Shown here: positions 16,167 through 25,521 of the stretch, one piece after another | Position numbering within the stretch: position 1 is the first letter of the stretch | Layout of the letters: each line of letters begins with the position of its first letter | Assembly: GCF_003034915.1 (NCBI RefSeq) | Contig: NZ_PZJX01000029.1 | Span: 1 to 64,000 of the forward strand | Length of the DNA stretch: 64,000 nt | Source: Mesorhizobium helmanticense | GTDB lineage: Bacteria > Pseudomonadota > Alphaproteobacteria > Rhizobiales > Rhizobiaceae | Direction: 5' to 3' | Notes under the pieces: generated by a model | Told to the model about the DNA's origin: nothing | Databases searched by the model: none | Seen by the model: only the letters and a program-made list of their open reading frames with translations | Made by a program: the position numbers and the translations under genes

Positions 16167-17033
16167 GTGAGCAACGCTACCAACAGCGGGCGCGCCCTGC
16201 CCCGGGCGGGCTTTGCCCTGCCCTGGGCGCTGGTCACGCCGGCGCTCGGCTGGACGCTGCTGTTCTTCGTGCTGCCCTTCCTCGCCATGGGGCTTTCCAG
16301 CCTCACGGCGCATGACGGCGGCGGCTTCACGCTCGCCAACTACAGCCAGTTCTTCACCGATCCATCCTATTGGCGCGCGATGGTCAACTCGCTTGAGGTG
16401 ACAGCCATCGTCACCGTGATCTCCGTGCTGCTCGCCTACCCCTTTGCCTGGATCCTCGCCGAACAAGTGCCGGAGCGCTGGCAGCGGCTGGCGCTGATGC
16501 TGGCCGTGCTGCCGTTCTGGACTTCTTACGTCGTGCGCTCCTATTCCTGGCTTTTGGTGCTGGCGCAGAACGGTGTCGTCAACCGGGCGCTGACCAGCCT
16601 CGGCCTGGTTGCCGAGCCGCTGCAGCTTGCCAACACGCGGCTCGCCACCGTTACCGGCTTCGTGCATTTCTTCGTCATGCTGTTGACGCTGACCATCTTC
16701 GCCAATCTGAAGCAGCTCAGCCCGAGCTACCGCAAGGCCGCCGCCGATCTCGGCGCCGGGCCGATACGCACCTTCCTGCATGTCGTCCTGCCCCTGACCT
16801 TGCCTGGGATCATGGTCGGCGCTTTCCTCACCTTCGTGCTCTGCATCGGCGACTACATCACGCCGCAGATCCTCGGCGGCAACAACGAGCTTTTGATGCC
16901 GCAGTTGGTGATGATGCAGATCGGCCGGCGTGGCGACTTTCCGCTGGCGTCGGCGCTGTCGATCATCCTGATGGCGGTCGTCACCGTCGCCTACCTCGCC
17001 TGCGCCCGTTGGCTGAAGATCGAGCGGGCCTGA
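16167..17033 (+). CDS. Polyamine-type ABC importer permease 1 (PotB-like)
   Basis: From the GTG at 16167, 13 bases after the binding-protein stop, the product is 288 residues with six membrane helices. The cytoplasmic EAA loop appears as KAAADLGAGPIRTFLHVVLP, the contact site for the ATPase. The topology and motif are those of PotB/PhnU-type permeases. The frame extends upstream over the previous gene, but no ATG there gives a family-like start; GTG is therefore favoured. Confidence 0.85.
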   Translation: MSNATNSGRALPRAGFALPWALVTPALGWTLLFFVLPFLAMGLSSLTAHDGGGFTLANYSQFFTDPSYWRAMVNSLEVTAIVTVISVLLAYPFAWILAEQVPERWQRLALMLAVLPFWTSYVVRSYSWLLVLAQNGVVNRALTSLGLVAEPLQLANTRLATVTGFVHFFVMLLTLTIFANLKQLSPSYRKAAADLGAGPIRTFLHVVLPLTLPGIMVGAFLTFVLCIGDYITPQILGGNNELLMPQLVMMQIGRRGDFPLASALSIILMAVVTVAYLACARWLKIERA

Positions 17034-17034
17034 G

Positions 17035-17817
17035 ATGCGCGCTCTTGTCCGTATCGCTTCCTGGCTCTACGCGCTTGCCGTCTACGGCTTCATCTTCCTG
17101 CCGGTGATCGTGCTGGTGCTGTTCTCGCTGCAGGCGACGTCGTTTCCGATCCCGCCCTTCACCGGCCCGTCGCTGCGCTGGTACGGCGCGGTGCTCTCCG
17201 ACACGCGGCTGACCTCGGCATTGGTCAACTCGCTGCTCGTCGCCGTCCTCTCTTCGCTCGCCGCCGTCACGCTCGGCTTCCTTTCCGCCTGGGGGTTTGC
17301 GCGGTTCACTTTGCCTGGCTCTGCACTGCTGCGCGGGCTGATCACGCTGCCGCTAACGGTCAGCTATCTCATCATCGGCATGGGGCTCTTGGTGCTGTTC
17401 AACTGGGCCGGCGTGCCGAAATCGCTGCTGGCGGCCGGCATCGGCCATGTCGTGATCAACCTGCCGCTCTGCTTTGCCATCATCTACAGCCAGATGGGCG
17501 ACCACCAGATCAATATCGAGCGCGCCGCGCGCGACCTCGGTGCACCCGAATGGAAGGTGCTGCTTTTGATCACCGTGCCGGTCATGGCGCCGGCGATCTT
17601 CGCCGGTTTCTTCCTGTCGATGACCTTCTCCTGGGACGAGTTCGTCATCTCCTTCCTCTTGACCCGCTTCGATACCACCCTGCCGGTCGAGATCTGGAAC
17701 CTCTTGCGCTCCGGCCTCAATCCCAAGACCAATGCCATCGGCTCGCTGGTCTTTGCCGTATCCATCGTCCTGGTGGTGCTGTTCGAACTGACGCTGTTGC
17801 GGAGGAAGCCGGCATGA
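17035..17817 (+). CDS. Polyamine-type ABC importer permease 2 (PotC-like)
   Basis: A 260-residue permease with six membrane helices and the EAA loop RAARDLGAPEWKVLLLITVP. It starts one base after the previous stop (TGAGATG) and its own end overlaps the ATPase start as ATGA, so the three genes are translationally coupled. It would form the heterodimeric channel with permease 1. Confidence 0.87.
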   Translation: MRALVRIASWLYALAVYGFIFLPVIVLVLFSLQATSFPIPPFTGPSLRWYGAVLSDTRLTSALVNSLLVAVLSSLAAVTLGFLSAWGFARFTLPGSALLRGLITLPLTVSYLIIGMGLLVLFNWAGVPKSLLAAGIGHVVINLPLCFAIIYSQMGDHQINIERAARDLGAPEWKVLLLITVPVMAPAIFAGFFLSMTFSWDEFVISFLLTRFDTTLPVEIWNLLRSGLNPKTNAIGSLVFAVSIVLVVLFELTLLRRKPA

Positions 17818-18878
17818 CCGCGCCCCTGGTCGATATCCGTGCCGTCTCGCACCGCTTCGGCCAGCAGACGGTCCTGAAGAACGTCTCGCTGCGGATCGAA
17901 CCAGGCAGCTACACAATCCTGCTCGGCCCTTCGGGCTCCGGCAAGACCACGCTGCTCTCCATTCTCGGCGGCTTTGTCAGCCCGAGCGAAGGCAAGGTGT
18001 TCATACGCGGCGAGGATTGCACCGCCGTGCCGCCGGCGAAGCGCCCGACGACCACCGTATTCCAGGACTATGCGCTATTCCCGCATATGAGCGTCGGCGC
18101 CAATGTCGGCTTCGGCCTGCGCATGCAAGGCGTCGATGCCACAACACGCGCCGCCAGGGCGCGCGAGGCGTTGGCGCTGGTCGGCCTGGCGTCCGCCTTC
18201 GACAAGAAGCCGCACCAACTTTCCGGCGGCCAGCGGCAGCGCGTAGCACTGGCGCGCGCGCTGGTCATCGAGCCGGCCGTGCTGTTGCTGGACGAACCGC
18301 TCGGCGCGCTCGATCTCAAATTGCGCCGGCAGATGCAGGACGAGCTGAAGGCGATCCAGAAGCGCGTCGGCACTGCCTTCATCCATGTCACCCACGACCA
18401 GGAAGAAGCGATGGCGCTGGCCGACCATTGCGTGGTGATGAATGACGGGCGCATCGAGGACGAAGGCCCGCCCGAGCGTGTCTATGCGCGGCCGGCGACA
18501 CGCTTTTCCGCGACCTTCATGGGTGAAAGCACGATCCTGCAGGGAAACGTGACGGAGGCGAAGAACGGGACGATCTCGGTCGCGACATCAGCCGGCGCGG
18601 TCCTGTTGTCCGCTGCCTTGCAGCCAGGCGCGAAAGTCGCCCTCGCCATCCGGCCGGAGCACCTTGTGCTCGGCGCGGCTGGAGGCGCGGTTGCGCTCGG
18701 CACGGCCGAGGTAAGCGACGTCGTCTTCCAGGGCAGTTTCAAGCGGGTGCTGGCCACCTCCACTTTAGATGCGCGACTGCAGTTCATCGCCAAAGCCCCC
18801 GCTACGGCTGCCATCCAGCCGGGCGACACAACAGCCATTTCGTGCAACGCTGGCGAGATCATCCTGCTGACGGAGTGA
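17814..18878 (+). CDS. Polyamine-type ABC importer ATPase (PotA-like)
   Basis: The 354-residue protein starts MTAPLVDIRAVSHRFGQQTV at the ATG in the ATGA overlap. It has Walker A GPSGSGKTT, Q-loop FQDYALFPHM, signature LSGGQRQRVALARAL, Walker B LLLDEPLGALD and H-loop THDQEEA, followed by a C-terminal TOBE domain of about 110 residues. The PFKRPTTTVFQDYALFPH-like segment (here AKRPTTTVFQDYALFPH) is typical of PotA/FbpC transporters. Confidence 0.92.
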   Translation: MTAPLVDIRAVSHRFGQQTVLKNVSLRIEPGSYTILLGPSGSGKTTLLSILGGFVSPSEGKVFIRGEDCTAVPPAKRPTTTVFQDYALFPHMSVGANVGFGLRMQGVDATTRAARAREALALVGLASAFDKKPHQLSGGQRQRVALARALVIEPAVLLLDEPLGALDLKLRRQMQDELKAIQKRVGTAFIHVTHDQEEAMALADHCVVMNDGRIEDEGPPERVYARPATRFSATFMGESTILQGNVTEAKNGTISVATSAGAVLLSAALQPGAKVALAIRPEHLVLGAAGGAVALGTAEVSDVVFQGSFKRVLATSTLDARLQFIAKAPATAAIQPGDTTAISCNAGEIILLTE

Positions 18879-18881
18879 GCG

Positions 18882-19643
18882 ATGGGCATGCTTCCGGTCA
18901 TCGACGCCCCCAACTGGTACGAAGCCATCCGCATGGGCGACGACGTGACGCTGATCCATGAGCCGTGGATCAAGCCGTTCTTCCGCTGCAACATCTGGCA
19001 TGTGCGCGGCCGCGACCGCGATCTCCTGTTCGATACCGGCCTCGGTCATTTCAGCCTGCGCTCTCACGTACCGCTGGTGACGGAGCGAAAGCTCACCTGC
19101 GTCGCCAGCCACACGCATTTCGACCATATCGGCTGTCACCACGAATTTCCCGACCGCTGCGTGCATCGCGCGGAGGCCGAAATCCTGGCCGACCCTCGCA
19201 ACGAATGGACGGTCGCCGACCGCTATGCGACCGACGAGATGTTCGATGGCATGCCGCAGGGATGGGACACGGCGCGCTACCATATCCTGCCGGCGCCAGC
19301 CGGCCGTCTGCTCGAACAGGGCGACGTCGTCGATCTCGGCGACCGGGCCTTCGAGGTGATCCATACGCCAGGCCACTCGCCCGGCGGCATCGCGCTCTAC
19401 GAAAACAGGACGGGCATCCTGTTATCCGGCGACATCATCTATGACGGCCCGCTGATCGACGATGTCTACCATTCGTTGGTCGATGACTATGTCGCAACGC
19501 TGCTTCGCATGCGCGATCTCGATGTCACGGTCGTGCATGGCGGCCATTTCCCGAGCTTCGGCAAGGTGCGTTATCGCCAGCTTGTCGACGACTATCTCGC
19601 GCAAAAGCGGCAAGCCGGCTGCCATCTGCCGCAGGCCCGATAA
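18882..19643 (+). CDS. Metallo-beta-lactamase-fold hydrolase in the ABC operon
   Basis: The 253-residue protein has the metal ligands of the MBL fold: SHTHFDHIG (HxHxDH), HTPGHSPGG, the aspartate in LLSGDIIYDG and a late histidine in VVHGGHFP. It begins three bases after the ATPase stop, so it is the last gene of the operon. Members hydrolyse lactones, thioesters, phosphodiesters and more. Its place suggests that it acts on the imported compound, which is inference. Confidence 0.85.
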   Translation: MGMLPVIDAPNWYEAIRMGDDVTLIHEPWIKPFFRCNIWHVRGRDRDLLFDTGLGHFSLRSHVPLVTERKLTCVASHTHFDHIGCHHEFPDRCVHRAEAEILADPRNEWTVADRYATDEMFDGMPQGWDTARYHILPAPAGRLLEQGDVVDLGDRAFEVIHTPGHSPGGIALYENRTGILLSGDIIYDGPLIDDVYHSLVDDYVATLLRMRDLDVTVVHGGHFPSFGKVRYRQLVDDYLAQKRQAGCHLPQAR

Positions 19644-19709
19644 GCATCAGCTTCCACGCGTCCCGTGCCGAGCTGTCGCGGCAATCCGGCGCAGCCCTCC
19701 GTTGGATGG

Positions 19710-20675
19710 CTACTTCACACCGGATTTCAATTTGCCACCGGCAGCCACGTGATCTTCAAGCAAGCGGGCCCATGCGGCCACCGCGGCCGAGCGCGTCAGG
19801 TGGGTTCGCGCGAATTCCTGCGCCTCCGCCGCTATTTCGGCCTCCATTTTTGGATTGGCACGCAACCATTCGATACGCTCGACCAGGTCGGACATGTTTC
19901 GTGCCACCGGGACATAGTGACGGAACGGCTCGATGTCCCTGAAGAACCACTCATGCCACGGTCGTTCCTGCATCAGTACAACACGTCTGGTGTGGAGCAG
20001 CAATTTCAAGCGACCGCTGTAGCCCGCACCTTCCACGTCGATCATGTATCTGTATGTGGCTGCCTGTTCCTCCATGGTCATGAAAGAGCCGGAATATTGC
20101 ACGGACGCGCGGTCGTATTCAGGCGCGGTGTCGTAGGCCTCCAGGAGATCGGGCCGGACTGTCGCGGCCTGGACTGTCGCCTTGCGCGCGTCGTTCATGC
20201 AGCGCCCTGCCCAAAACGCGATGTTCTTGCGTGGCGGCCCTTCCGACGCGGCTGCCATCGCCGACGTTTTTTTATCGAAGTCGTCGAATTTCGCCTCCGG
20301 CCAGCCATTGAAGGTGAAATCAGGCGCGGCGATCTCGGTATATCCGTCTGCCGACGAAAAGCCGAAACGCGTTCGGTGCCTGTATCTCTTTTTAAACGGC
20401 ACATCGGCCAGGTTGACATAGAAAGGCGGAATGCTGCGAACGCCGAGCGATGCCAGCGCTTCGGCAACAAGGGTTAGGACTTGTATGTGCCTTTGAAGCC
20501 AGACAGCGCGGAAGCTTGCCTCCAACCCTCCCCTGCTGAACTGGCAGTACATTTCGCCTCGATTGAGCCTATGCACCAAGCCGCTTCCCTGTTCGGCGAT
20601 GCGAACAGGTAGGGGCAGATTCGGGATCACCGCCTTGAGGCCCGCCATTTCAACGATGCTTCCCTGAGTGGTCAT
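19710..20675 (-). CDS. GT90/CAP10-like glycosyltransferase
   Basis: The 321-residue protein resembles the CAP10/LpsA glycosyltransferase family (GT90): KNIAFWAGRCMNDARK in the middle, then MIDVEGAGYSGRLKLLLHTRRVVLMQ and WHEWFFRDIEPFRHYVPV, the C-terminal nucleotide-sugar site signature. Such enzymes add xylose, galactose or similar sugars to capsule or lipopolysaccharide. It follows another putative glycosyltransferase by 74 bases on the same strand and lies near glf, which supports a surface-glycan role. The acceptor is unknown. Confidence 0.75.
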   Translation of the reverse strand: MTTQGSIVEMAGLKAVIPNLPLPVRIAEQGSGLVHRLNRGEMYCQFSRGGLEASFRAVWLQRHIQVLTLVAEALASLGVRSIPPFYVNLADVPFKKRYRHRTRFGFSSADGYTEIAAPDFTFNGWPEAKFDDFDKKTSAMAAASEGPPRKNIAFWAGRCMNDARKATVQAATVRPDLLEAYDTAPEYDRASVQYSGSFMTMEEQAATYRYMIDVEGAGYSGRLKLLLHTRRVVLMQERPWHEWFFRDIEPFRHYVPVARNMSDLVERIEWLRANPKMEAEIAAEAQEFARTHLTRSAAVAAWARLLEDHVAAGGKLKSGVK

Positions 20676-20749
20676 GTGCGAATTTTGATAGCGGGTTCCG
20701 GCGAGTCAGACACTTGCGGAAGGCGGATCAGCCGCCGCCCCGCGCAGGG

Positions 20750-21682
20750 TCAGCCGGCAACGACTGCGGGAAGCGAGATCGTGTATTTCGGCGCCCGGCC
20801 TCTTTTGAGCTTGCGCCACGGCCTTAGCCGATCCTTCAACGGGATAGCGGGTATCTGATAGACCGGAGGAGCCAAGCCAGCGAGTTCATAGTATCTGTCC
20901 AGAATGTTCGTCTGCAGAAGGCGGCGTTCCTGGGTGAAGAAGCTGAAATGCGCCACGACCAGATCGCCGAGCACCTTGCCTGGACGATCGAGTTTTGCCG
21001 GCAGCGTTGCTGAAAGCCATTCTTCCTCACCACCATGGTCGCCGCCTGGCGGAAAGAAACCATCGCCAAGCTCGACTATGTCCGATCCGAAAAAGCCGAT
21101 TGCGTTGATCGAGAAGCGCGACAGCCTGATCTCCCGGTCCGGCACGCGGAAATCGCCGAGCCGGTTGGTCCGGACGGCTTCGATGAAGACCGGATGAAGC
21201 GCCTGCGGAAAGCTTGCATGAGCCCAGGAGAACTCGCATGAAGCCTGGCACGTGAGCGGTCCCTCGACCAGAATCCTGGACAGGTACTTGATCATTGTAT
21301 TGCAGATCGCATTGTTGATGATCAGCGGCGCATACCAGAGGGCCGCCCCCTTCTCCGCCATGACCCGTTTCATGAAGCGGGCGAAGAAGCCTTCCTCCAG
21401 AAAAACCACGTCATCGTCCAGGCGCAGATAGAAAGCGTCCGCGTCGTCGCAGAAGCGAAAGAAATCGCCGATCGCATTGTTGCTGCCGTCGGCTTGGGGA
21501 AGCGTCTTTATCATGCAGCGCTTATCTGTCGCAGCCAAGCGTTGGAGGTAGGCACGATCGGCCTCGTTGCGACAATTGTCCCACAGATGCCATTCGTAAA
21601 CATCCGCGCTTTTCAGGACATGATGACTGAGCAAGCGAAGATATCTCTCGCGGCCGGCCGGAGTTACGACAATCAACTTCAT
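20750..21682 (-). CDS. Putative GT-A-fold glycosyltransferase
   Basis: From the ATG at 21682 the protein (310 residues) starts MKLIVVTPAGRERYLRLLSH and includes FYLRLDDDVVFLEEGFFARF, a DxD-like metal/nucleotide-sugar site of GT-A enzymes. I do not recognise a defined CAZy family. The frame extends 77 codons upstream without domain-like sequence, so the internal ATG is favoured. It is divergent from glf; the 252-base gap holds no other gene that I can support. Confidence 0.6.
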   Translation of the reverse strand: MKLIVVTPAGRERYLRLLSHHVLKSADVYEWHLWDNCRNEADRAYLQRLAATDKRCMIKTLPQADGSNNAIGDFFRFCDDADAFYLRLDDDVVFLEEGFFARFMKRVMAEKGAALWYAPLIINNAICNTMIKYLSRILVEGPLTCQASCEFSWAHASFPQALHPVFIEAVRTNRLGDFRVPDREIRLSRFSINAIGFFGSDIVELGDGFFPPGGDHGGEEEWLSATLPAKLDRPGKVLGDLVVAHFSFFTQERRLLQTNILDRYYELAGLAPPVYQIPAIPLKDRLRPWRKLKRGRAPKYTISLPAVVAG

Positions 21683-21934
21683 GGGATGGTCACGTCCTGC
21701 CATGGCCGCAGATCTGCCGCCGCTTTTTCCGATGACACTTGCGAGCAATCGCCCACGTCGGTCGCGGCGGTCATAGCATGCATGAAATCGGTTGGCATCC
21801 GCCACTTCGGCGCATGGACCGTCCACCGGAGCGTCTGATCTTTCCCTGGCTTCGGCGGACCCCGACGATGACGCTTCGCGCTCACCCGGGTTTGGTGTAA
21901 AGGCCGGCCTCAAACCTCAAGAGCAGGTATACGA

Positions 21935-23167
21935 ATGAACGACGACGTGCTGAACGGTGCCGCAATCCTTATCGTCGGCGCTGGATTTTATGGCGCGACG
22001 CTCGCCGAGCGCATCGCCACGAAGCTCGGACGACGCGTACTGGTGATCGATAAGCGCCCGCATATCGGCGGCAATGCCTACACCGAACCGGATCCGACCA
22101 CAGGCGTCGAGATACACCGCTACGGGCCGCATCTCTTCCACACATCGAACGAAGAGGTCTGGCGTTACCTTCGGAACTTCACCGACTTCAGCGCCTACCG
22201 TCACCGTGCCTTCTCGACCCATCGCGACCAGGTTTATCCGCTGCCGATCAACCTCGCCACGATCTGCCAGTTCTTCGGCCGGCGCTTCAGCCCCGACGAG
22301 GCTCGCGCCATGATTGCCGAGCAGTCGTCGGAACTCGGCGACCGTTTGCCGAGCAATCTCGAGGAGAAGGCGATATCCCTGGTCGGACGGCGGCTCTACG
22401 AGGCCTTCATCAAGGGCTATACCGCCAAGCAGTGGCAGACCGACCCGCGCGAGCTACCCGCGCAGGTCATCACGCGCCTGCCCGTCCGCTACAATTTCGA
22501 GGACGGCTATTTCAACGACCGCTTCCAGGGCCAGCCGCTGGACGGCTATACGGCGATCTTCGAGAAGATGCTCGCCCATGATCTCATCGAGACGAGGCTT
22601 GGCGTCGACTTCTTCGATATCAGGAACTTGCTGCCAGAGGGCGTACCGGTCGTCTACACCGGTCCGATCGACCGCTATTTCGACTATGCCGAAGGAGAGC
22701 TCGGCTGGCGAACCATCGACATCGAACTGGAGATCATGGATACGCCGGATTATCAGGGCACCTCGATCATGAACTATGCCGACGAAGCCGTGCCCTATAC
22801 ACGCGTGCTCGAGTTCCGGCATTTCAACCCGGAGCGCCAGCATACAAGCGGGAAAACGCTGATCGGCCGCGAATTTTCGCGTTTCGCGCGCCGCGTCGAC
22901 GAACCCTATTATCCGATCGATACACGCAGGGACCAGGCGACCTATGGGCGCTATGTCGCGCGCATGGGCCGAGAAAAGAACATTCATTTCGGCGGCCGCC
23001 TGGGCACTTACCGATATCTGGACATGCACCAGGCCATCGGCTCGGCTCTCAAGGCGTTCGAGACCGTCTTCGAACCCTATTTCGAAGGACGGCTGGACTC
23101 CGTGTCGCGAAATGCCGGCGCAACGGGGACGGCGTCAATAGCCGCCATCTGTTCCCGAAACCAATGA
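21935..23167 (+). CDS. glf: UDP-galactopyranose mutase
   Basis: This FAD enzyme interconverts UDP-galactopyranose and UDP-galactofuranose. The 410 residues include the N-terminal FAD site ILIVGAGFYGATLAER with RVLVIDKRPHIGGNAYTE, then GPHLFHTSNEEVWRYL, the lid and substrate residues in YTAKQWQTDP, and PYYPIDTRRDQATYGRYV. All look intact. Its presence implies that a galactofuranose-containing glycan is made. The last 91 bases overlap the end of the convergent epimerase gene. Confidence 0.95.
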   Translation: MNDDVLNGAAILIVGAGFYGATLAERIATKLGRRVLVIDKRPHIGGNAYTEPDPTTGVEIHRYGPHLFHTSNEEVWRYLRNFTDFSAYRHRAFSTHRDQVYPLPINLATICQFFGRRFSPDEARAMIAEQSSELGDRLPSNLEEKAISLVGRRLYEAFIKGYTAKQWQTDPRELPAQVITRLPVRYNFEDGYFNDRFQGQPLDGYTAIFEKMLAHDLIETRLGVDFFDIRNLLPEGVPVVYTGPIDRYFDYAEGELGWRTIDIELEIMDTPDYQGTSIMNYADEAVPYTRVLEFRHFNPERQHTSGKTLIGREFSRFARRVDEPYYPIDTRRDQATYGRYVARMGREKNIHFGGRLGTYRYLDMHQAIGSALKAFETVFEPYFEGRLDSVSRNAGATGTASIAAICSRNQ

Positions 23168-24084
23168 AGGGTGCGCTCAATGCCATCCTGATAACCGGTT
23201 TTCGCTTTCCAGCCAGGCAGAATACGTCTGGCCAAAGTCAAATCCGGACACCGATTTGTCGGATCCTGAGGTGCTGGCGGACGATGCTCGATGGAGCCGC
23301 CCGGAACAAGTGAGCAGATGAATTTTGCGATCTGCAGCACGGGCACCTCGCAATCGTTTCCGATGTTCAGCGGGCCTCGATGTGAGATGTTGTCGCGCCA
23401 AAAAAAACGCTCCAGTGCGTCGACGATATCGTCGACATGACCCCAGCTCCGCGATTGAGAGCCGTCGCCGTACACGGTCAGGATTCCGGTTGTCAGGGCC
23501 TGACTTATGAAGTTCGAAATCGCGCGGCCGTCGTCGATCCGCGTTCGCGAACCATAGACGTTGAAGAGCCTCACCACACGGACGTCAAGGCCGTCGACAC
23601 GTTGCGTCTCGAACAGCAAGGACTCCGTGCAGCGCTTGCTTTCGTCATATGACGATCTGGGTCCGGTGCAATCCACCGAGCCCCTGTAGCTCTCGGGCTG
23701 TGGGGAAACCAGCGGATCGCCATAGACTTCCGAGGTCGAGGTGAAACAGAAGCGTCCGCCCGGTTTGAGCAAGGTCAGAAGATTGAGGGCTCCGCCCAAA
23801 TTGGCCTTGATGGTGCGGGCCGGCGAGCGCATGTACCAGGGGGGCGACGCAGGCGAGGCAAGGTGGATGATCTCGTCGAAGCGTCGATCGGACCGGAAGT
23901 TCTCGACGTCCTGGATTTCCAGGCTCAGGCGCGGATCGGCGATATGCGCAATGTTCTGCCGCGACCCTGTCCACAGATTGTCGACGATAACCAAGGTCTC
24001 CAAATCGGCGCGTAGCAACAGGCGGTCGATCAAATGTGAGCCGATGAAGCCGCAGCCTCCGGATACCAAAACGCTGCGCGCCAT
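23077..24084 (-). CDS. NAD-dependent nucleotide-sugar epimerase/dehydratase (UDP-glucuronate decarboxylase-like)
   Basis: The 335-residue protein (ATG at 24084) is an extended short-chain dehydrogenase: GGCGFIGSHLIDRLL cofactor motif, TSTSEVYGDP with the catalytic threonine/serine, and SSYDESKRCTE with the YxxxK pair. SRTRIDDGRAISNFI and GDGSQSRSWGHVDD match UDP-glucuronate decarboxylases (UDP-xylose synthases) and dTDP-glucose dehydratases; the former fits best. Two upstream in-frame starts (24114, 24204) extend the protein without motif support. Its last 91 bases overlap glf tail to tail. Confidence 0.82.
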   Translation of the reverse strand: MARSVLVSGGCGFIGSHLIDRLLLRADLETLVIVDNLWTGSRQNIAHIADPRLSLEIQDVENFRSDRRFDEIIHLASPASPPWYMRSPARTIKANLGGALNLLTLLKPGGRFCFTSTSEVYGDPLVSPQPESYRGSVDCTGPRSSYDESKRCTESLLFETQRVDGLDVRVVRLFNVYGSRTRIDDGRAISNFISQALTTGILTVYGDGSQSRSWGHVDDIVDALERFFWRDNISHRGPLNIGNDCEVPVLQIAKFICSLVPGGSIEHRPPAPQDPTNRCPDLTLARRILPGWKAKTGYQDGIERTLHWFREQMAAIDAVPVAPAFRDTESSRPSK

Positions 24085-24668
24085 AAAAAATTCAACCCCT
24101 CGACATCGGGCCATCCAAGGCCACGTGTCTTCCGCCAAAGCGCCATGTAGATCGCGACCGACGCCAATTGCAATGAGTGGCCTTGGCGTAGGCTGTGTAT
24201 TCACAGCTGTGGAGCCGCTAAAGCGTGTCCCGTTTGAAGGAATTCAGGCGGCGCGTTCCGGAACCTGGCGAATTCACAGCGCCCTTTGCGGGCACGGCGT
24301 GCCGGCGGCGTCGCCGCAGCGTGAAGCCGTGGGCTGGGGCCGGAAACTCATTTCTTCGGACTGGCGCACCAGTTGGGCGAAGGCCAGGGCGAAACCTCCC
24401 AGCATCAGGAAGACGATAATCAGGCGTGCCAGTGGCAATAGATCGGCCTCGACTGGTTAGCCCCCACGCCGCCCGTCCGCTGTCGGCTAACATGATCGAT
24501 CCGGCTTTACGAGAGCTTAAGCCTGGCCTTAACCATCACATTCGCTTGTGCCGCGACACGATGCGCGAACAATCGCCGCCAGCGCCTCGGCGCCTCCCTT
24601 TGCAGAAATGCCTGCCCATGCTACCCCGGCGCTGGCGCAGCCCAGCAACCGGCCGCCACTCGGGAGCC
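24085..24668. other. 584-base stretch between the epimerase gene and nadK
   Basis: It has no long conserved gene. It holds a possible small membrane protein (24274-24438, separate entry) and, at about 24218-24256, a degenerate half of the dispersed repeat also seen at 28931 and 39484 (AAAGCGTGTCCCGTTTGAA). No terminator or RNA gene was found. Confidence 0.5.
24274..24438 (-). CDS. Possible 54-residue single-span membrane protein
   Basis: On the minus strand a frame starting with TTG at 24438 (GAGG about 9 bases upstream) encodes [20 protein letters not shown], a convincing membrane helix, then a polar tail [19 protein letters not shown]. It is too short for routine gene finding. The support is a plausible helix with a charged boundary and no family match, so it remains uncertain. 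Confidence 0.3.
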   Translation of the reverse strand: MPLARLIIVFLMLGGFALAFAQLVRQSEEMSFRPQPTASRCGDAAGTPCPQRAL

Positions 24669-25442
24669 ATGAGCAAAGCCGCCAGCCCTTTCGCCTTCGT
24701 CTCCTCCGGCACCGCCGACGCCAATGCGGCGCTGGAGAGCCTTTCGGCGCGCTATGGCCAGGCATCCGTCGAGGAGGCCGGGATCGTCGTGGCCCTCGGC
24801 GGCGACGGCTTCCTGTTGCAGACCTTGCGCGACACGATGAGCACGGGAAAGAAGGTCTACGGCATGAACCGTGGCACCATCGGCTTCCTGATGAACGAGT
24901 ACCGCGCCAGCGGCCTGACCGAACGCATCGCCGCGGCTGTGGCCGAAACGATTCGTCCGCTGGAGATGCTGGCGGTAACGCATGAAGGCGAAACGGTTTC
25001 GGCGCTGGCGATCAACGAGGTCGCGCTGTGGCGCCAATCCTACCAGACGGCCAAGATCCGCATTACCGTGGACGAGCAGGAACGACTGGAGGAGTTGAAC
25101 TGCGATGGCGTGATGATCGCGACGCCGGCCGGCTCGACCGCCTACAATCTGTCAGCTCACGGACCGATCCTGCCACTCGACGCTCCGCTGCTGGCGCTGA
25201 CTCCGGTCAGCCCGTTTCGTCCGCGCCGCTGGCGCGGCGCGTTGCTCTCCAACAAGGCGACTGTGCGCTTCGATATTCTGGAGCCGGAAAAGCGGCCGGT
25301 GAACGCCGCCGCCGACCACACCGAAGTCAAGGCGGTGACCTCGGTCACGGTCAGGGAGTCACCGAACGCGACGGCGACGCTGCTGTTCGATCCCAACCAT
25401 TCTTGGAACGAACGCATCCTCACGGAGCAATTCCGCTACTGA
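24669..25442 (+). CDS. nadK: NAD kinase
   Basis: NAD kinase makes NADP from NAD and ATP. The 257-residue protein starts at the ATG at 24669 with GGGAG just upstream. It has the GGDG motif ([15 protein letters not shown]), the NE/D segment (ALAINEVAL) and the glycine-rich motif [23 protein letters not shown], with the C-terminal [12 protein letters not shown] usual in rhizobial enzymes. The frame is open for 81 more codons upstream with no family resemblance. It stands alone. Confidence 0.92.
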   Translation: MSKAASPFAFVSSGTADANAALESLSARYGQASVEEAGIVVALGGDGFLLQTLRDTMSTGKKVYGMNRGTIGFLMNEYRASGLTERIAAAVAETIRPLEMLAVTHEGETVSALAINEVALWRQSYQTAKIRITVDEQERLEELNCDGVMIATPAGSTAYNLSAHGPILPLDAPLLALTPVSPFRPRRWRGALLSNKATVRFDILEPEKRPVNAAADHTEVKAVTSVTVRESPNATATLLFDPNHSWNERILTEQFRY

Positions 25443-25521
25443 GCCAGCGCATGTCCGCCGCCTGATTAAGCATCGCGATTAAGGTTACAACTTCACAATC
25501 GTGCTGATCCCGCCTGTTTCT

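Noticed and set aside
16014..16781. A 255-codon minus-strand open frame opposite the first permease gene
   Set aside because: Low-complexity, Gln/Arg/His-rich antisense translation; the plus strand encodes a typical permease with an EAA loop.
20676..20749. Possible small gene between the two glycosyltransferases
   Set aside because: Only 74 bases with no ribosome site and no conserved-looking peptide.
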